Assembly: GCA_036362985.1 (NCBI GenBank)
Contig: JAYGXS010000001.1
Span: 77,060,599-77,124,598 of the forward strand
Source of the DNA: Ligula intestinalis
Taxonomy: Eukaryota; Platyhelminthes; Cestoda; Diphyllobothriidea; Diphyllobothriidae
Direction of reading: 5' to 3'
Length of the DNA stretch: 64,000 bases
Position 1 is the first letter of the stretch. The number at the start of each line of letters is the position of its first letter. The position numbers were made by a program, and so were the translations under genes. Positions 36,522 to 47,100 of this stretch are shown here, in pieces. The notes under the pieces were generated by a model. It worked only from the letters and a program-made list of their open reading frames with translations, was not told where the DNA came from and made no database searches.

Positions 36522-37667
36522 TCAATTTCTGGAAGATCGCTGACTGCAAAGCGCCCTGAATCTGGATACCGGTTTGTCAGGGACGGTGCTAGTCAAGATA
36601 CTATGGGGAGGATTATGTTCAGCTTCAGACTCCTCATGTTCTATAACGTCGCCAAAGGGCGACGGTCTCGGCTTCGGATGTACCTCTTCCGCAGTCCGCA
36701 CAGACGCATCGACATTATGCTCAGACACCACATGTTCCACAGCGTCGCCAAAGGATGACGGTCTCGGCTTTGGCCGTACATCTCCCTCAGTTCGCACAGG
36801 TGCATTGGCATTATGCTCAGACACCACATGCTCAATAACATTGCCAAGAGGTGACTGTCCCGGCTTCGGCTGGGCCTCTTCTCCAGTTTGCACCGGTGCA
36901 TTGGCATCAGCTGGTAGAGAGGACTCGAGGAACTTGCGCTGCAGGTTCTGGAAATAGCAGACTACATCGGCGGGAGAGGCCTGGCTCCAGTCAGTAATAG
37001 CCGCCTTTGTCGGCAAGGGCAGCTGGTTTGAATGATGAAACGAAATCCTGGGCAAGGTTGAACATTCGGAACCAGAGGACTCGGTATCCCCGTCAGGGGA
37101 TGAAGACGGGGACTCCTTAAATCGAACCCTCTGTTGACGCGGCCTGTCTTGTTCCTTCTTCCTTTCCACAGCGGTGCGTTGCCTGTGCTGCTTCAGCCAT
37201 TCTTCTTCTTGCGCCGGATCATATTTCTCTCTTATTTCAAATTCATTGGTCTCCTGGGCATCTGCATTTAGGCTGGAGGGATTAGAACCTCGGGCCAAGT
37301 TCGAAGTAAGCATCTCTCTGTCGGTAAGGAGCTTTCGTTGTTCTTTTAACTTGGATATATCAGCCTCAACTCTTTTAATTCTTGAGGCGAGGATGGATAA
37401 GGCCTGGTGGGTTGACATTTCGCAGAAGTGTTCTGCGCTCCCACCAAGATGGACAAGCACTTCGTTTGTATGTATTAATTGAGCAGGAACAAATGCTTTA
37501 GGGGAAAAGGGAATGATGGCCCGCTTTGTAAAATGCTTTGATAATTCCTCCAATCTTGGCATGAGACGCTTGTAATCCTGGCAAAAATTCGACAGCTTTT
37601 CAATTGTTTCATCAGTTTGTTGAATTGCCACTTGTTGTTCTTGCAAGAGTCGATCAAATCGTTCCAT
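36522..37667 (-). CDS. URI1: Unconventional prefoldin RPB5 interactor (URI)
   Basis: A single 381-codon exon. Residues 1-45 form the first prefoldin helix, about 51-75 the beta segment (AIIPFSPKAFVPAQLIHTNE, the diagnostic part), and about 83-125 the second helix with ISKLKEQRKLL. RVRF at 180-183 fits the RVxF docking motif for PP1, which human URI binds. The C-terminus KPVSRFRAL matches the conserved URI end. URI acts with RPB5, R2TP and prefoldin-like partners in assembling RNA polymerase II. Residues 255-352 are three tandem copies of a 32-34 residue unit with PKP..SP.G..IEH..SEHN, which is unusual. A pyrimidine-rich stretch ending in AG lies 3 bp before the ATG, so the upstream part may be joined by cis- or trans-splicing. 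The start is supported by the position of the prefoldin helix. URI1 is convergent with RPB7. Confidence 0.92.
   Translation of the reverse strand: MERFDRLLQEQQVAIQQTDETIEKLSNFCQDYKRLMPRLEELSKHFTKRAIIPFSPKAFVPAQLIHTNEVLVHLGGSAEHFCEMSTHQALSILASRIKRVEADISKLKEQRKLLTDREMLTSNLARGSNPSSLNADAQETNEFEIREKYDPAQEEEWLKQHRQRTAVERKKEQDRPRQQRVRFKESPSSSPDGDTESSGSECSTLPRISFHHSNQLPLPTKAAITDWSQASPADVVCYFQNLQRKFLESSLPADANAPVQTGEEAQPKPGQSPLGNVIEHVVSEHNANAPVRTEGDVRPKPRPSSFGDAVEHVVSEHNVDASVRTAEEVHPKPRPSPFGDVIEHEESEAEHNPPHSILTSTVPDKPVSRFRALCSQRSSRN
36612..36905 (-). repeat. Three tandem coding repeats in URI1
   Basis: Residues 255-286, 287-318 and 319-352 of URI1 are copies of one unit (96, 96 and 102 bp). The first two end EHVVSEHN; the third ends EHEESEAEHN, closer to the acidic segment expected before the URI C-terminal box. 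Confidence 0.85.
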
Positions 37668-37670
37668 GTC

Positions 37671-37690
37671 CTAAAAAGGGAATAAAGTAA
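37671..37690 (-). promoter_or_regulatory. Splice acceptor next to the URI1 start codon
   Basis: Minus strand TTATTCCCTTTTTAG|GAC-ATG. A pyrimidine-rich acceptor 3 bp before the start codon suggests spliced-leader trans-splicing, known in flatworms, or a 5' UTR intron. A spliced leader RNA gene is not in this window. Confidence 0.5.
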
Positions 37691-39388
37691 GAAAAAGCGT
37701 CCTTTCATATGACTTAAGATTTATAGTGAATAGTACGCAGTCAGAATAAGCCTTTAAAGGTAAGGTAATTGAGCGTATGGTGCAGGTTCAATAGAGAGTA
37801 GAACATAACTCCAAATAATATTTGTAGCGACTGAAATGAACTCATTCGGACAAAGAGAGCGAGGTGTTGGAAAGTATTGTAGTATACTCTTAAACATTTC
37901 TTCGATGTGCCCACTATATCCTGACCACGCCAAGAAGGCCGGAGGCGGGGAAAAGTGCAGGTGGCTGGCGCGGTCAGATCTGCGTCAGCAAACACATAAA
38001 GAAAACAGCCCCCAAAATAACTAAATTATAACTCACGAAAATGCCTTCAAGATTCGAATGCTAGATGGAACTTAAAATGAAAAATTATGCAGTTTTGCAT
38101 GTAGGTTCGATGAAAGTGCAGTTCACCCAAGATAACAAGAGGATTTAAATGGGTTATACAGTAACTTGCAGGTATACGTGACGGCATTCCCCATGACAAA
38201 TTCAGCCGGCCCAAGAAGCGTATTTAAGGCCACGAATGATAGCTACGAAGTAGATTCGATCAGCAGCACATTAAGGAACCAACATCTGCCTAATTGTACA
38301 TAGGACACAGATTCAAACGATGATGACATACAAGATAGAGTACAGCGCGTGTGCCGGAAGGCATCGACGAATTTATAAAATTAGTAAAAATGCATTCTAC
38401 CTACGATCAGGAAATGTACGTCAACTTGTGATTAACAAAGGTTCAGTGCATAGAATATTCTTAATTTACTAGTGTGCCCAAATACAAGGGACTACAAAAG
38501 CAAACGGCACTACATGTATTTCGCGCAGCTGTTTTGCAAGACACTTCCACAAACAATGAACTGAATAACGTTTTCTCTTACCAATACACTACATGTATTC
38601 AATAAATATTCAAGGAAAGGGTCATATGGCTAACTAAATGTGTAGCAAGATAACATTTTCCCGGAGTGAGAGAAAATACTATCCTTTCAAGTACTCTCGG
38701 CCATCTCCAGTTAACAGATAGCTTGCCTGTTTGGAGACTTGACAAAACCTTCTCAGGCCCTATGTTGCGTTGGAAGGAGGGCATAAGAAAGGAAAAAAAC
38801 AATGTGTAGCCTTTTAATTTCCTAAGAAATGAGAACTTAACAGATAACTAAATTCAAAGTCTTAAGGAACAGGGCAAAATTTAACGTTAATGTTTGGATC
38901 GAAGTCACTGCGAGAAGCCACTGACGATCTGACTTCTTCCCAGCTGCGAAATGAGGCAGCAGAATATCGGCCAAACAGGTGGATAGGCTTTAAGATAGTG
39001 CTTGCGCTGTCAGTATGATAAGCAATAAAAAATTGTAATAAGAATAGTTTCCGTGATAAACACTCCGATGGTTCCGCATTGACCTCCAGTCATTTTCAGA
39101 AAAATCCAAAAAAGAGAAGCAGCTGCAAAAAACTTCCACTGCATAACAGAGTGCCTTTTCGATTTCAGAAATCACAGTAAGCATGCCAACAGTCACCATT
39201 TTCTCGCATTATTTGCATTAAAAATTTAAATAACTAAGTAAGCCTTAATAAAGTCGTTTGTCACCGCAAACTACTTTCCGCAAAATGAAAGGATGAGGAC
39301 AATTTAAAATTCGTTAAAACCCAAACTCGATTACATTTTAACAGAAGGACTATATTTTTTATCTAAATTTTCAGAATGAACGGAAAGC
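37691..39388. other. Intergenic sequence, no gene recognised
   Basis: This lies between the divergently oriented URI1 and the candidate gene starting at 39389. It should hold both promoters. Short open frames at 38599-38802 and 38990-39199 (minus) show no family features. Confidence 0.4.
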
Positions 39389-39572
39389 ATGGAGTTACCT
39401 AAGTTAGAGTTGTACAGCATATCTGACGATAAAGTTCAAAGTTTTCGGATGTTTGAGCTTGTGGTTGGTGGGATGACACTTGGCCGTCGATTTCAAGTAT
39501 GTTCACCGACAGCTCCACAACAGGAGTAGTTTAACAACCCAAGAGACTGAATGATTGTTTCAGTACACCAAG
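39389..39572 (+). CDS. Unidentified gene, candidate first exons (partial)
   Basis: An acceptor-like TAAATTTTCAG at 39364-39374 is followed after 14 bp by ATG and 36 codons (39389-39496) reading MELPKLELYSISDDKVQSF, then FELVVGGMTLGRRFQ, ending at a donor CAA|GTATGT. A 67-bp intron to ATTGTTTCAG (39563) joins in phase to YTK, where another possible donor AAG|GTCTTC lies at 39573. The family was not recognised. The continuation would run into the N gap, so the rest may be lost in the assembly. A short out-of-frame ATG precedes the proposed start. Confidence 0.4.
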
Positions 39573-39957
39573 GTCTTCGCTTTTGGCGCGGACCCAGGAT
39601 GGAGGTGCTGTGATCGAGTGTCAGTGAAGAAACCGGTGCCCTTTTCCCTCACAGCCGATGACCCCCTTCCAGCCGCCGTCATCGTCAATCGTATCGCAGT
39701 CCCACACACTATGTCAGCACTCCTGTCTCGCCCCTGCAGTCGCCCACGGCACTGCATTCCCAACCGGTAACTGATCAGACATAAGAGAACACATTCCACT
39801 CCAGATGGGACTTGTATCTGTGTAACGCCGTTCCCTATCCGCATATTATTTTCTTACTCCATACGTATTCTTTATTACTAGTAGATTCTTTTGCATATAT
39901 TCACGCTTCCTTCTACTCCGGCCTTAATATTTGTGTGCTTGGGTGATGCTTATCAAT
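39573..39957. other. GC-richer sequence beside the assembly gap
   Basis: Open frames run on both strands (39555-39770 plus, 39560-39844 minus) without domains. The change in base composition next to a run of N suggests a repeat that broke the assembly. Identity unknown. Confidence 0.3.
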
Positions 39958-40627
39958 NNNNNNNNNNNNNNNNNNNNNNNNNNNNNNNNNNNNNNNNNNN
40001 NNNNNNNNNNNNNNNNNNNNNNNNNNNNNNNNNNNNNNNNNNNNNNNNNNNNNNNNNNNNNNNNNNNNNNNNNNNNNNNNNNNNNNNNNNNNNNNNNNNN
40101 NNNNNNNNNNNNNNNNNNNNNNNNNNNNNNNNNNNNNNNNNNNNNNNNNNNNNNNNNNNNNNNNNNNNNNNNNNNNNNNNNNNNNNNNNNNNNNNNNNNN
40201 NNNNNNNNNNNNNNNNNNNNNNNNNNNNNNNNNNNNNNNNNNNNNNNNNNNNNNNNNNNNNNNNNNNNNNNNNNNNNNNNNNNNNNNNNNNNNNNNNNNN
40301 NNNNNNNNNNNNNNNNNNNNNNNNNNNNNNNNNNNNNNNNNNNNNNNNNNNNNNNNNNNNNNNNNNNNNNNNNNNNNNNNNNNNNNNNNNNNNNNNNNNN
40401 NNNNNNNNNNNNNNNNNNNNNNNNNNNNNNNNNNNNNNNNNNNNNNNNNNNNNNNNNNNNNNNNNNNNNNNNNNNNNNNNNNNNNNNNNNNNNNNNNNNN
40501 NNNNNNNNNNNNNNNNNNNNNNNNNNNNNNNNNNNNNNNNNNNNNNNNNNNNNNNNNNNNNNNNNNNNNNNNNNNNNNNNNNNNNNNNNNNNNNNNNNNN
40601 NNNNNNNNNNNNNNNNNNNNNNNNNNN
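39958..40627. other. Assembly gap (670 N)
   Basis: A continuous run of N. Any reading frame drawn across it is meaningless. Confidence 0.99.
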
Positions 40628-43600
40628 GTATTTGCTAAGACGTTTTGTATATTTGTAGTGATAAAGCCACTACATAAGTTATCATTTACGAAGAGAAGTA
40701 AAGCAAACTCCTTTAAAGTTTAGCACTTTGTACACATTCATTTGGCAAAACTTGCATGTTTTACCGTTTAACAGGAGAATATGCTATGTGATTGCTGCTC
40801 ACTTATCATTTAATTAACAAAAATAAACGGAGATTATTGCATCCATGCTCGTTACGACTTGGTGCATACCGCCAGAGACGTGCATCAAGTCCAAGGTCTC
40901 TTTCGATGGAAATTTTCCTATAAACCCGTTCGTTATCGAAATGACCTAGCGATTAAATCGAGGGATCGATCTTCGATAATTATTGGTGCTCAGATTTTCC
41001 TTCTCCTACACCAACTTCAGAGGTTTATATGTATAAATTTAGCTGTCTTCACAGAGACTTATGAAACGGATATTCCGTTCCCTTTTTAAAAAAATTTAAA
41101 AAAATTTCCGAAGAGTTTTTTGCCTTTCTTCACTGATTCAGACATGTGTGTACTAATCACGGATGTACTATTAATGAAGTAGTAGATGAACTTATATGGG
41201 CAGCAGCTGCGAATGGGGTATGTTATCTGCAGCGATGAATTTGCAAAAGCATAAAATTGTCGTTTACGTGTCCCTTAGGTTCCAAGTAAGTTAAACTGTT
41301 ACTGAGAGTTTTTTGATGGAATCCCCGGGTATTCACAATTTCAGCCTCCAAAGTTCAACGGTCATGCATATATTTCGCGCCAGAAAACCAGGATAAGTTT
41401 CGGCATATCAAATACTGATGCACAGAGAAAGTCCTCATATTTATTAAACAAGAGATGCAAGAAATGTTCTGGAGATTAAGGGTCATATGAAATTTTTATA
41501 TAATCAAACATTTCCTGTCAATGTTCTGCAAATATTATCATGCTTCATTTCTCAACATCCTGTCAACTGTTAGAAAATTATGAAATTATATTTTCTGGTG
41601 CGTATACTTTATTTAGAAGACTATATCTAATGAGAACTGCCTATTGTAAACAAAATGAAAAACATGCGGATAGGAAGCAAATGTCCGTTCAGTATTACGC
41701 ATATCGTTCATCATAGTAGCTTTGTTTAACTTACTCGAATTATAAATATTTCATATGTGAAGTGGATGGCAAATTAAATATTAGTCTTATTGGTTGTCAG
41801 CGTAAAACCGTAGAAATCGCCAAAATGTTTGCTTTAGTACTTGCAATGCATTTTAAATTTTGTGTTTCTCGTTTTTTAATAAGAGTTCTAATGGAAAATA
41901 AACCGACCTCGAGCACAGATAATCACTACGCTCTTTACGTCCTGATCCCTGATAACATTTTATTCTCTGGCATAGATACGTACGCGTAAGCCATCCTGTT
42001 CACCCAATTGTTTTTACCGCGCAGGCATCTTACTGTTGAAATTATGGGTTGAGTTGTCTGTGAACTTTCTGAGCATGTGAACTGCATAAAGGCTCCTCTA
42101 GGTGTGACTGTTTAGTCGTCAGCTGTACGGCTGACCACCCGAATTATGCGTGATTGCATTTTCGAAGTTGCAGTGGTTGCTGGTACCTGCGCATGTATTG
42201 AAACTTTTCATTGCTCTTTCGGGCCTACTGGCTTAGATTATGAGGGTGTCGGCTCAAGTCACTCTGGGTTTGCTAACATGGGACTTGGATGGTTAAGTGA
42301 GCCCACTAACTTTCCGCCCTGGGCTTTTGATGAGTTTCAATTTTAGCTGTTGGGAGGGAGAGCATAGATGGGGACTTTCCACACATGTTGCAGCTGTAGA
42401 AGGTTTAAGTCCTCTTGGTTATCTCGCTACCGTAATCTCTACCAAGTCATGTTATTTCTCCAAACACGAAAGATGAACATCTCCCAGGATCGGGCATAAT
42501 GAGAAAGTAAGTGCAATAATGACTGCAAGGTTAATTTAGGACAAAATAAAGGGAAAATGTGGTAGTTTTTAGCGTAAAAATTGTGACATTTTATAGAAGA
42601 CGATGGAATAGTCCCCACAAGATATAATGTCAACACAGGATATATACTTCCAGTGGTATGTAAATCAAGCAGTTTTAGTGCGAAAAAAGAGTTCTCATGT
42701 AGAAATGGGAGCTAGCGTAAATGCGAAATGGATGATATGATATATATCGATGCGGTAATTAACTGAACAGATTATGTGGAAACGGCTGACCGTGGGCACG
42801 TGGCGCATAATCTGAAAAAATGATCATAAAGCAAGAAGAGAATTACTGTCGAGGGGTCGGCTGAAACTCCGTCTGTATCAACCGTATGGGATAGTGTTAG
42901 CATTTGAACCCGGACATCTTTGAGCGCGGTACCGACTTTTATGGTTGTATCCCGGACAAGTGACAGCTCAAAAGCGGTCAGTATATGCAAAAAAATTGGA
43001 TAGCAACAATAACCAAACACAAATCAGCAGCAGGAATTGACAGCAAATGCAGTCGAATAAGGTTTCCATATTTTTACAAGCGGTAATTATGCGTAGGTGC
43101 ACAATGTCGCAATGGCAGATTGCACAATTGGTGTAATGAATGCAGTGTCAGAGATTGAGATGTCGAAGCATACATAATTTAGTATATCTACATTATATTT
43201 ATTGCTACTGGGGTTCTCCGTTCACGGCCAATCCCAATTTCATCATCAAAGGAGATGGAAAACACAAAATTACAATTAATTGAAAACACACGAGGGTCAA
43301 TTTTTGGTTCTTCGCACGATAAAAGCTCTAAGTTTATCGGGTATTTTGCGAAAGTGTAGAGGTTTGAGTTGTTTTTGCGCTTTACATTAGCGTACTTGGA
43401 CCAGATCGTGTGGCACACATAGATGGTCTGTTTAACCTTGTATTATTTTCTTCCTGCCACTTAGCTCAAGTGGGTGAGATAAGAAAACATTTGACCGGTG
43501 TAACGCAAGTCTGCTGCAAAATAATTGACGCGGAAGTCACCGTCTTGATGCAAACGCTTTATATCGTCGAACGCAGACGGGGAACTGTCGTATTATAGGT

Positions 43601-43999
43601 ATTGGAGATTAAGATTTTCGTAGCTATCTAACAGTTCCAACCTATTTGTCATTACTCTGTAGCTTTCTCCTCATGCGGCCTTCAGATTTTTGGTGTTTTT
43701 CTGCTGAAATTTCGCTTTAGGTTAATATTTGACATTTTATGGCATTTTATCCCCCCACATCTGCTCCTTTCACCCTATTATTTTTATCACCCTCTATGCT
43801 GTTTTTTAAGAGAAGAAGAAGAATGCTATATTGAGGATTTTACAAACCTGAATTGTCAGCAAAAACGGCTCCAGTCACGGAGAGCAGATGGTAAGGTAAA
43901 TAAAGGATCATTTGTAAAAGGACAAAAGTAAAAGCTCATGTAATACTCACAAGTCAAGTATTTCACGACATTCGCATCAACTTTGGAGACAAGTGGCTT
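40628..43999. other. Long AT-rich stretch, no confident gene
   Basis: Several short open frames (41762-41989 plus, 42146-42346 plus, 43188-43418 minus, 43410-43598 plus) might hold exons. The plus-strand piece after an acceptor-like CTGCCACTTAG at 43464 reads GEIRKHLTGVTQVCCKIIDA, and also contains GTGAGA...CAAG, a possible 36-bp intron. None could be assigned. Confidence 0.3.
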
Positions 44000-44425
44000 T
44001 CAACTTCTCAATTTCCGCTTCTTCCCACGCTTTTTTCTTCGTGTTGTCATCCTACGGAGAATTGTCGATGTTGGTGTTGTTGGTGAATTGCATGTGCGAC
44101 AGATTGGCCGCATTTGACAAATATTGGGTTGGTGATATGCTGTAGATAAAATAACTTGTTTTCGTTCATTTAAAAAGGTAGCAGTGTACTGTAGATATGA
44201 CCTCATGATCACAAATGCAGACAAACAAAGCAGAGGATTAGAGAGGATGGTATAGGATAATAAATTCCCCCGTGAATGGAGAGCAAAAAAATGGGTGGCT
44301 TTAATTCGAAAGCCGCGAGTCGTCATAGCTTCTTCATCACAGATTAAATCCACTGAGCGAAATCCGCTTACGTGCGTATAGCACACCTGCAAGGGCCTGG
44401 AATTTTGGTATTTTATCATAACCAC
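44000..44425 (-). CDS. Hypothetical basic-tailed protein or exon
   Basis: An open frame of 141 codons, among the longer unassigned ones. It has CYTHVSGFRSVDLICDEEAM and GFRIKA near residues 15-45, which loosely resembles the end of a CUB domain, and a strongly basic end (RRMTTRRKKRGKKRKLRS). It has no clear splice sites, and the start is simply the first ATG. It could be a real terminal exon or chance. Confidence 0.3.
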   Translation of the reverse strand: MVMIKYQNSRPLQVCYTHVSGFRSVDLICDEEAMTTRGFRIKATHFFALHSRGNLLSYTILSNPLLCLSAFVIMRSYLQYTATFLNERKQVILSTAYHQPNICQMRPICRTCNSPTTPTSTILRRMTTRRKKRGKKRKLRS

Positions 44426-44620
44426 AGTAAGCTTCAGCCAACAGCGTTCCTGACTAAACCTTCTGATCCTTCTCCGAATAGGTCAAACATATTTACCTTT
44501 CGATAAATAGTCGAGTCGTAGATAACTACATTAACAGTCGTCCTATCGCCAGTAGCTATTAAAATATGTTTTATGCTTATCATTTTGAGTGAGAGTTTGA
44601 TCATGTACATATGCTTTCAG

Positions 44621-44824
44621 TACCACCCATCGGCGATTTCTCTTCAGATGTTTAGATACTCAAAAAGATTTGAGTATCAGGTACAATATTTGGAAGAACA
44701 GCTTCAAAATGTCCAAGAAGTGTATAAAGGTTATTACATGGTTTTTCAAACTGTAGAGCACGAACTTGCAATATCGTATGGCATGCATCCAGTCTTCAAA
44801 CATTTGTTGAACAAACTACAGTAA
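44621..44824 (+). CDS. Unidentified gene, candidate last exon
   Basis: Acceptor ATGCTTTCAG at 44620 is followed by 67 codons ending in TAA. The sequence is helical and Gln/Glu-rich (YLEEQLQNVQEVYKGYY, then VEHELAISYGMHPVFKH), suggesting a coiled coil. The stop overlaps a possible donor CA|GTAAAC, so the exon might continue. The family was not recognised. It could be the end of the gene that starts at 39389. Confidence 0.4.
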   Translation, partial: YHPSAISLQMFRYSKRFEYQVQYLEEQLQNVQEVYKGYYMVFQTVEHELAISYGMHPVFKHLLNKLQ

Positions 44825-44949
44825 ACTTCCGAAGGTATCCAATGATGAAAATGACTGAATTACATTCACCCGAACTAATTTTTTTTCCTAACCATTTCGT
44901 GTACTTTACCTCTTATGTACTTCTAGTGTGCTCTCACCTTACTCTATTA

Positions 44950-47100
44950 ATCATTTCTACTTTTAATAGTACTTGCAGTTCCACTATCAGGTAAATAGAA
45001 ATATCACTGCCGTTACCAGTACTATCAGTATAAAAACCTAGCAGTAGAAGCAGGAATCTTAGCAGTAACAACGTAAAGCTAGTGAAAAATCTTACATGCT
45101 GGATAAGACAGAATACTCTCAGCTGATGTGCTCATATTCCCCATCTGTTATTTTCAATTGATAAAAATAGGATGCACGTTATTTTCTCAACTATTAATGC
45201 TGTTACAGTAATTTACTAAGCTTCCATGACTAGCAGACTGCTGGAGAAGCCTGCATTCTACTAGACAGACAATGCTCTGCAATTTCTGAGCTGAAACTAT
45301 ATATTGTAGGTGTTGCAGAAGTCCGAAACTAGTGAGCGCCAAGCGGTGGCAGATATTTAGCTTTGATTAAATGCAGGTTCTTTAACCCTTCTGTTTACTA
45401 AAATCACGGTCTAGGTTACGACTGCATACTAGTTTAAAATTTACTACATGCATGCACAAGCCGCAATGTAGTTTGCCACCTACTGACTGTGACAAGTATT
45501 ATTACTAGAACTAGCACTTTTAGCATAGGCACAGCACTTCTATGAAAAGTATCCTGAAAAATGGCACATGTCACTTTGTTCCGACCTAAATGCATTATAG
45601 ATCTTCATCTCTTATTACGTACAACTTTTTTTAACCTTGAGCTTACTAATATCCCCTTATAGCTTAAGATTGCACACTACGTTAACATTTCATACGTGTA
45701 CGTGCAAGTTTTAGCAAGTATGATTGCCAGAACGGGCAGTTCTAGCAGTCGTATCCTTGCCCCAGCAGTGTAAACTTAGGAGACAACCAGGACAAGCACC
45801 GATGTGCTCCGAGCTCGAAACGCCTGCTCTACTGGGAATAACAAAAAATGCAGGTCCAAAATCCTATGTGAAATCAAGCGAACACGGCCCCACACCTGAC
45901 TCCAATCAGTGTCATTTCTGACCAAATATTAGCAGCACTAAAATCACCCAGATCCACCGCTAAAAGTGGCAGTATAAGCAGTAGTTACAGTAGTAGAAAT
46001 ACAACACTCGGGCGCCTCGACTATTTCTGGGCACCTACTATGGGTGTGTGAGGGTAAATAGTTCTGCAGTACCAGCGCAAAAGGCTACTGTCGCTCCGTG
46101 TGATATGACAGAACCTGCAATATTAATTAATAACCTCTCGTCAACAATAAGATGACACAGCCTGATGGACAGAGTTTAGAGGGCGGAAACCAAGGAAAGC
46201 CCTGATGTACTAGTATCAGCACTATCATCAATACCACCAGCATCCCTAATATTGTCCTATTCCTCTTGCACTGCCTTAAACTGTCGTACTATGCCTACCT
46301 GATACTTTATTGTCGTACTACTACAGATAGATACTGTAGCAAGCCTAAATGTAGTCTGTAGACAGCAAACTGCTCGACATAAAGGCATGGTAGGGCTTGT
46401 GCATTGCTTTACAAACGTTCGATTATTATCCAAATGCTAATCACTATTACCTCACACAGATTGGAAGTGCAAACTGGATGCGACATCTTAAAAAGAACAC
46501 ATAGGCAGTATTTATAGAAGACTATGTGCTGGCCTTAGTACGCACACTTACTAGAAATTAGCACACTAGCATAGTCACGTACCTATAGCAGCAGTATCGT
46601 TGTCCGTATCAAGTCGAAACGTACACATTTCGATCGATAGAGTTGAAAGTGCGGAAACCAAGACAAGCGCTGCTGTGCTCAGGGCCCCAAGTATGTACTT
46701 ACGCGAAATTGTTTAAACGCAGATTCACACTCCGTGTTGAGACCAAGGGGGTATGAGCCCTGGTGTTGGCTTAACCAGCGTCATCTCTGACAAGTAGTGG
46801 CGCCAGTGCTAGCACTAGTACTACTACTACTACTACTACTATTACTACACTTCTTGCTGATATCGAGGGGACATGAGCCCAGTGCTGACTTTAATCAGCA
46901 TCCCTTCTAACTTACAAAGGAGTCAGTAATCATACAAGCAAATACTATCACTCAATTACACCCAAGTTAGTAATGTTAGAAATAGCAGTAGTGGTAGTAC
47001 CAGCTCTGGCGTCCTAGTGTCTGGCTAGACATCTACTATAGATGAGTTAGGGTAGACAGTGCAGGCATACCCGCGCAAAGGTTACTGTCACTAAAGGCTT
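44950..47100. repeat. Degenerate large-unit repeat block
   Basis: Diverged segments recur: a CAACC(A)GGACAAGC..TGTGCTC-like string near 45788, 46188 and 46655; a CTACTAT.G..GTG..GGGTA.A.AGT..GCA.TACC.GCGCAAA..CTACTGTC-like stretch near 46025-46095 and 47030-47095; and AATCAG.GTCAT.TCTGAC near 45903 and 46775, again weaker near 46895. Copies are too diverged for a clean period to be read by eye. The block contains many CAG/TAG/AGTA trinucleotides. A plus-strand frame at 45724-45921 falls in it and is not called. Confidence 0.45.
46817..46848. repeat. (ACT)n microsatellite
   Basis: About ten trinucleotide units with one ATT interruption, inside the degenerate repeat block. Confidence 0.9.

Noticed and set aside
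36574..36957. Plus-strand 127-codon Cys/Ser-rich repeat protein
   Set aside because: It is antisense to the triplicated unit of URI1; the repetition comes from the URI coding repeats.
39891..40658. Open frames of 235-255 codons across the N run
   Set aside because: They consist almost wholly of unknown bases; the gap carries no information.
46817..46848. CRISPR-like array in the repeat-rich region
   Set aside because: The repeats are a trinucleotide run and diverged segments, without regular direct repeats and spacers, in a eukaryotic context.
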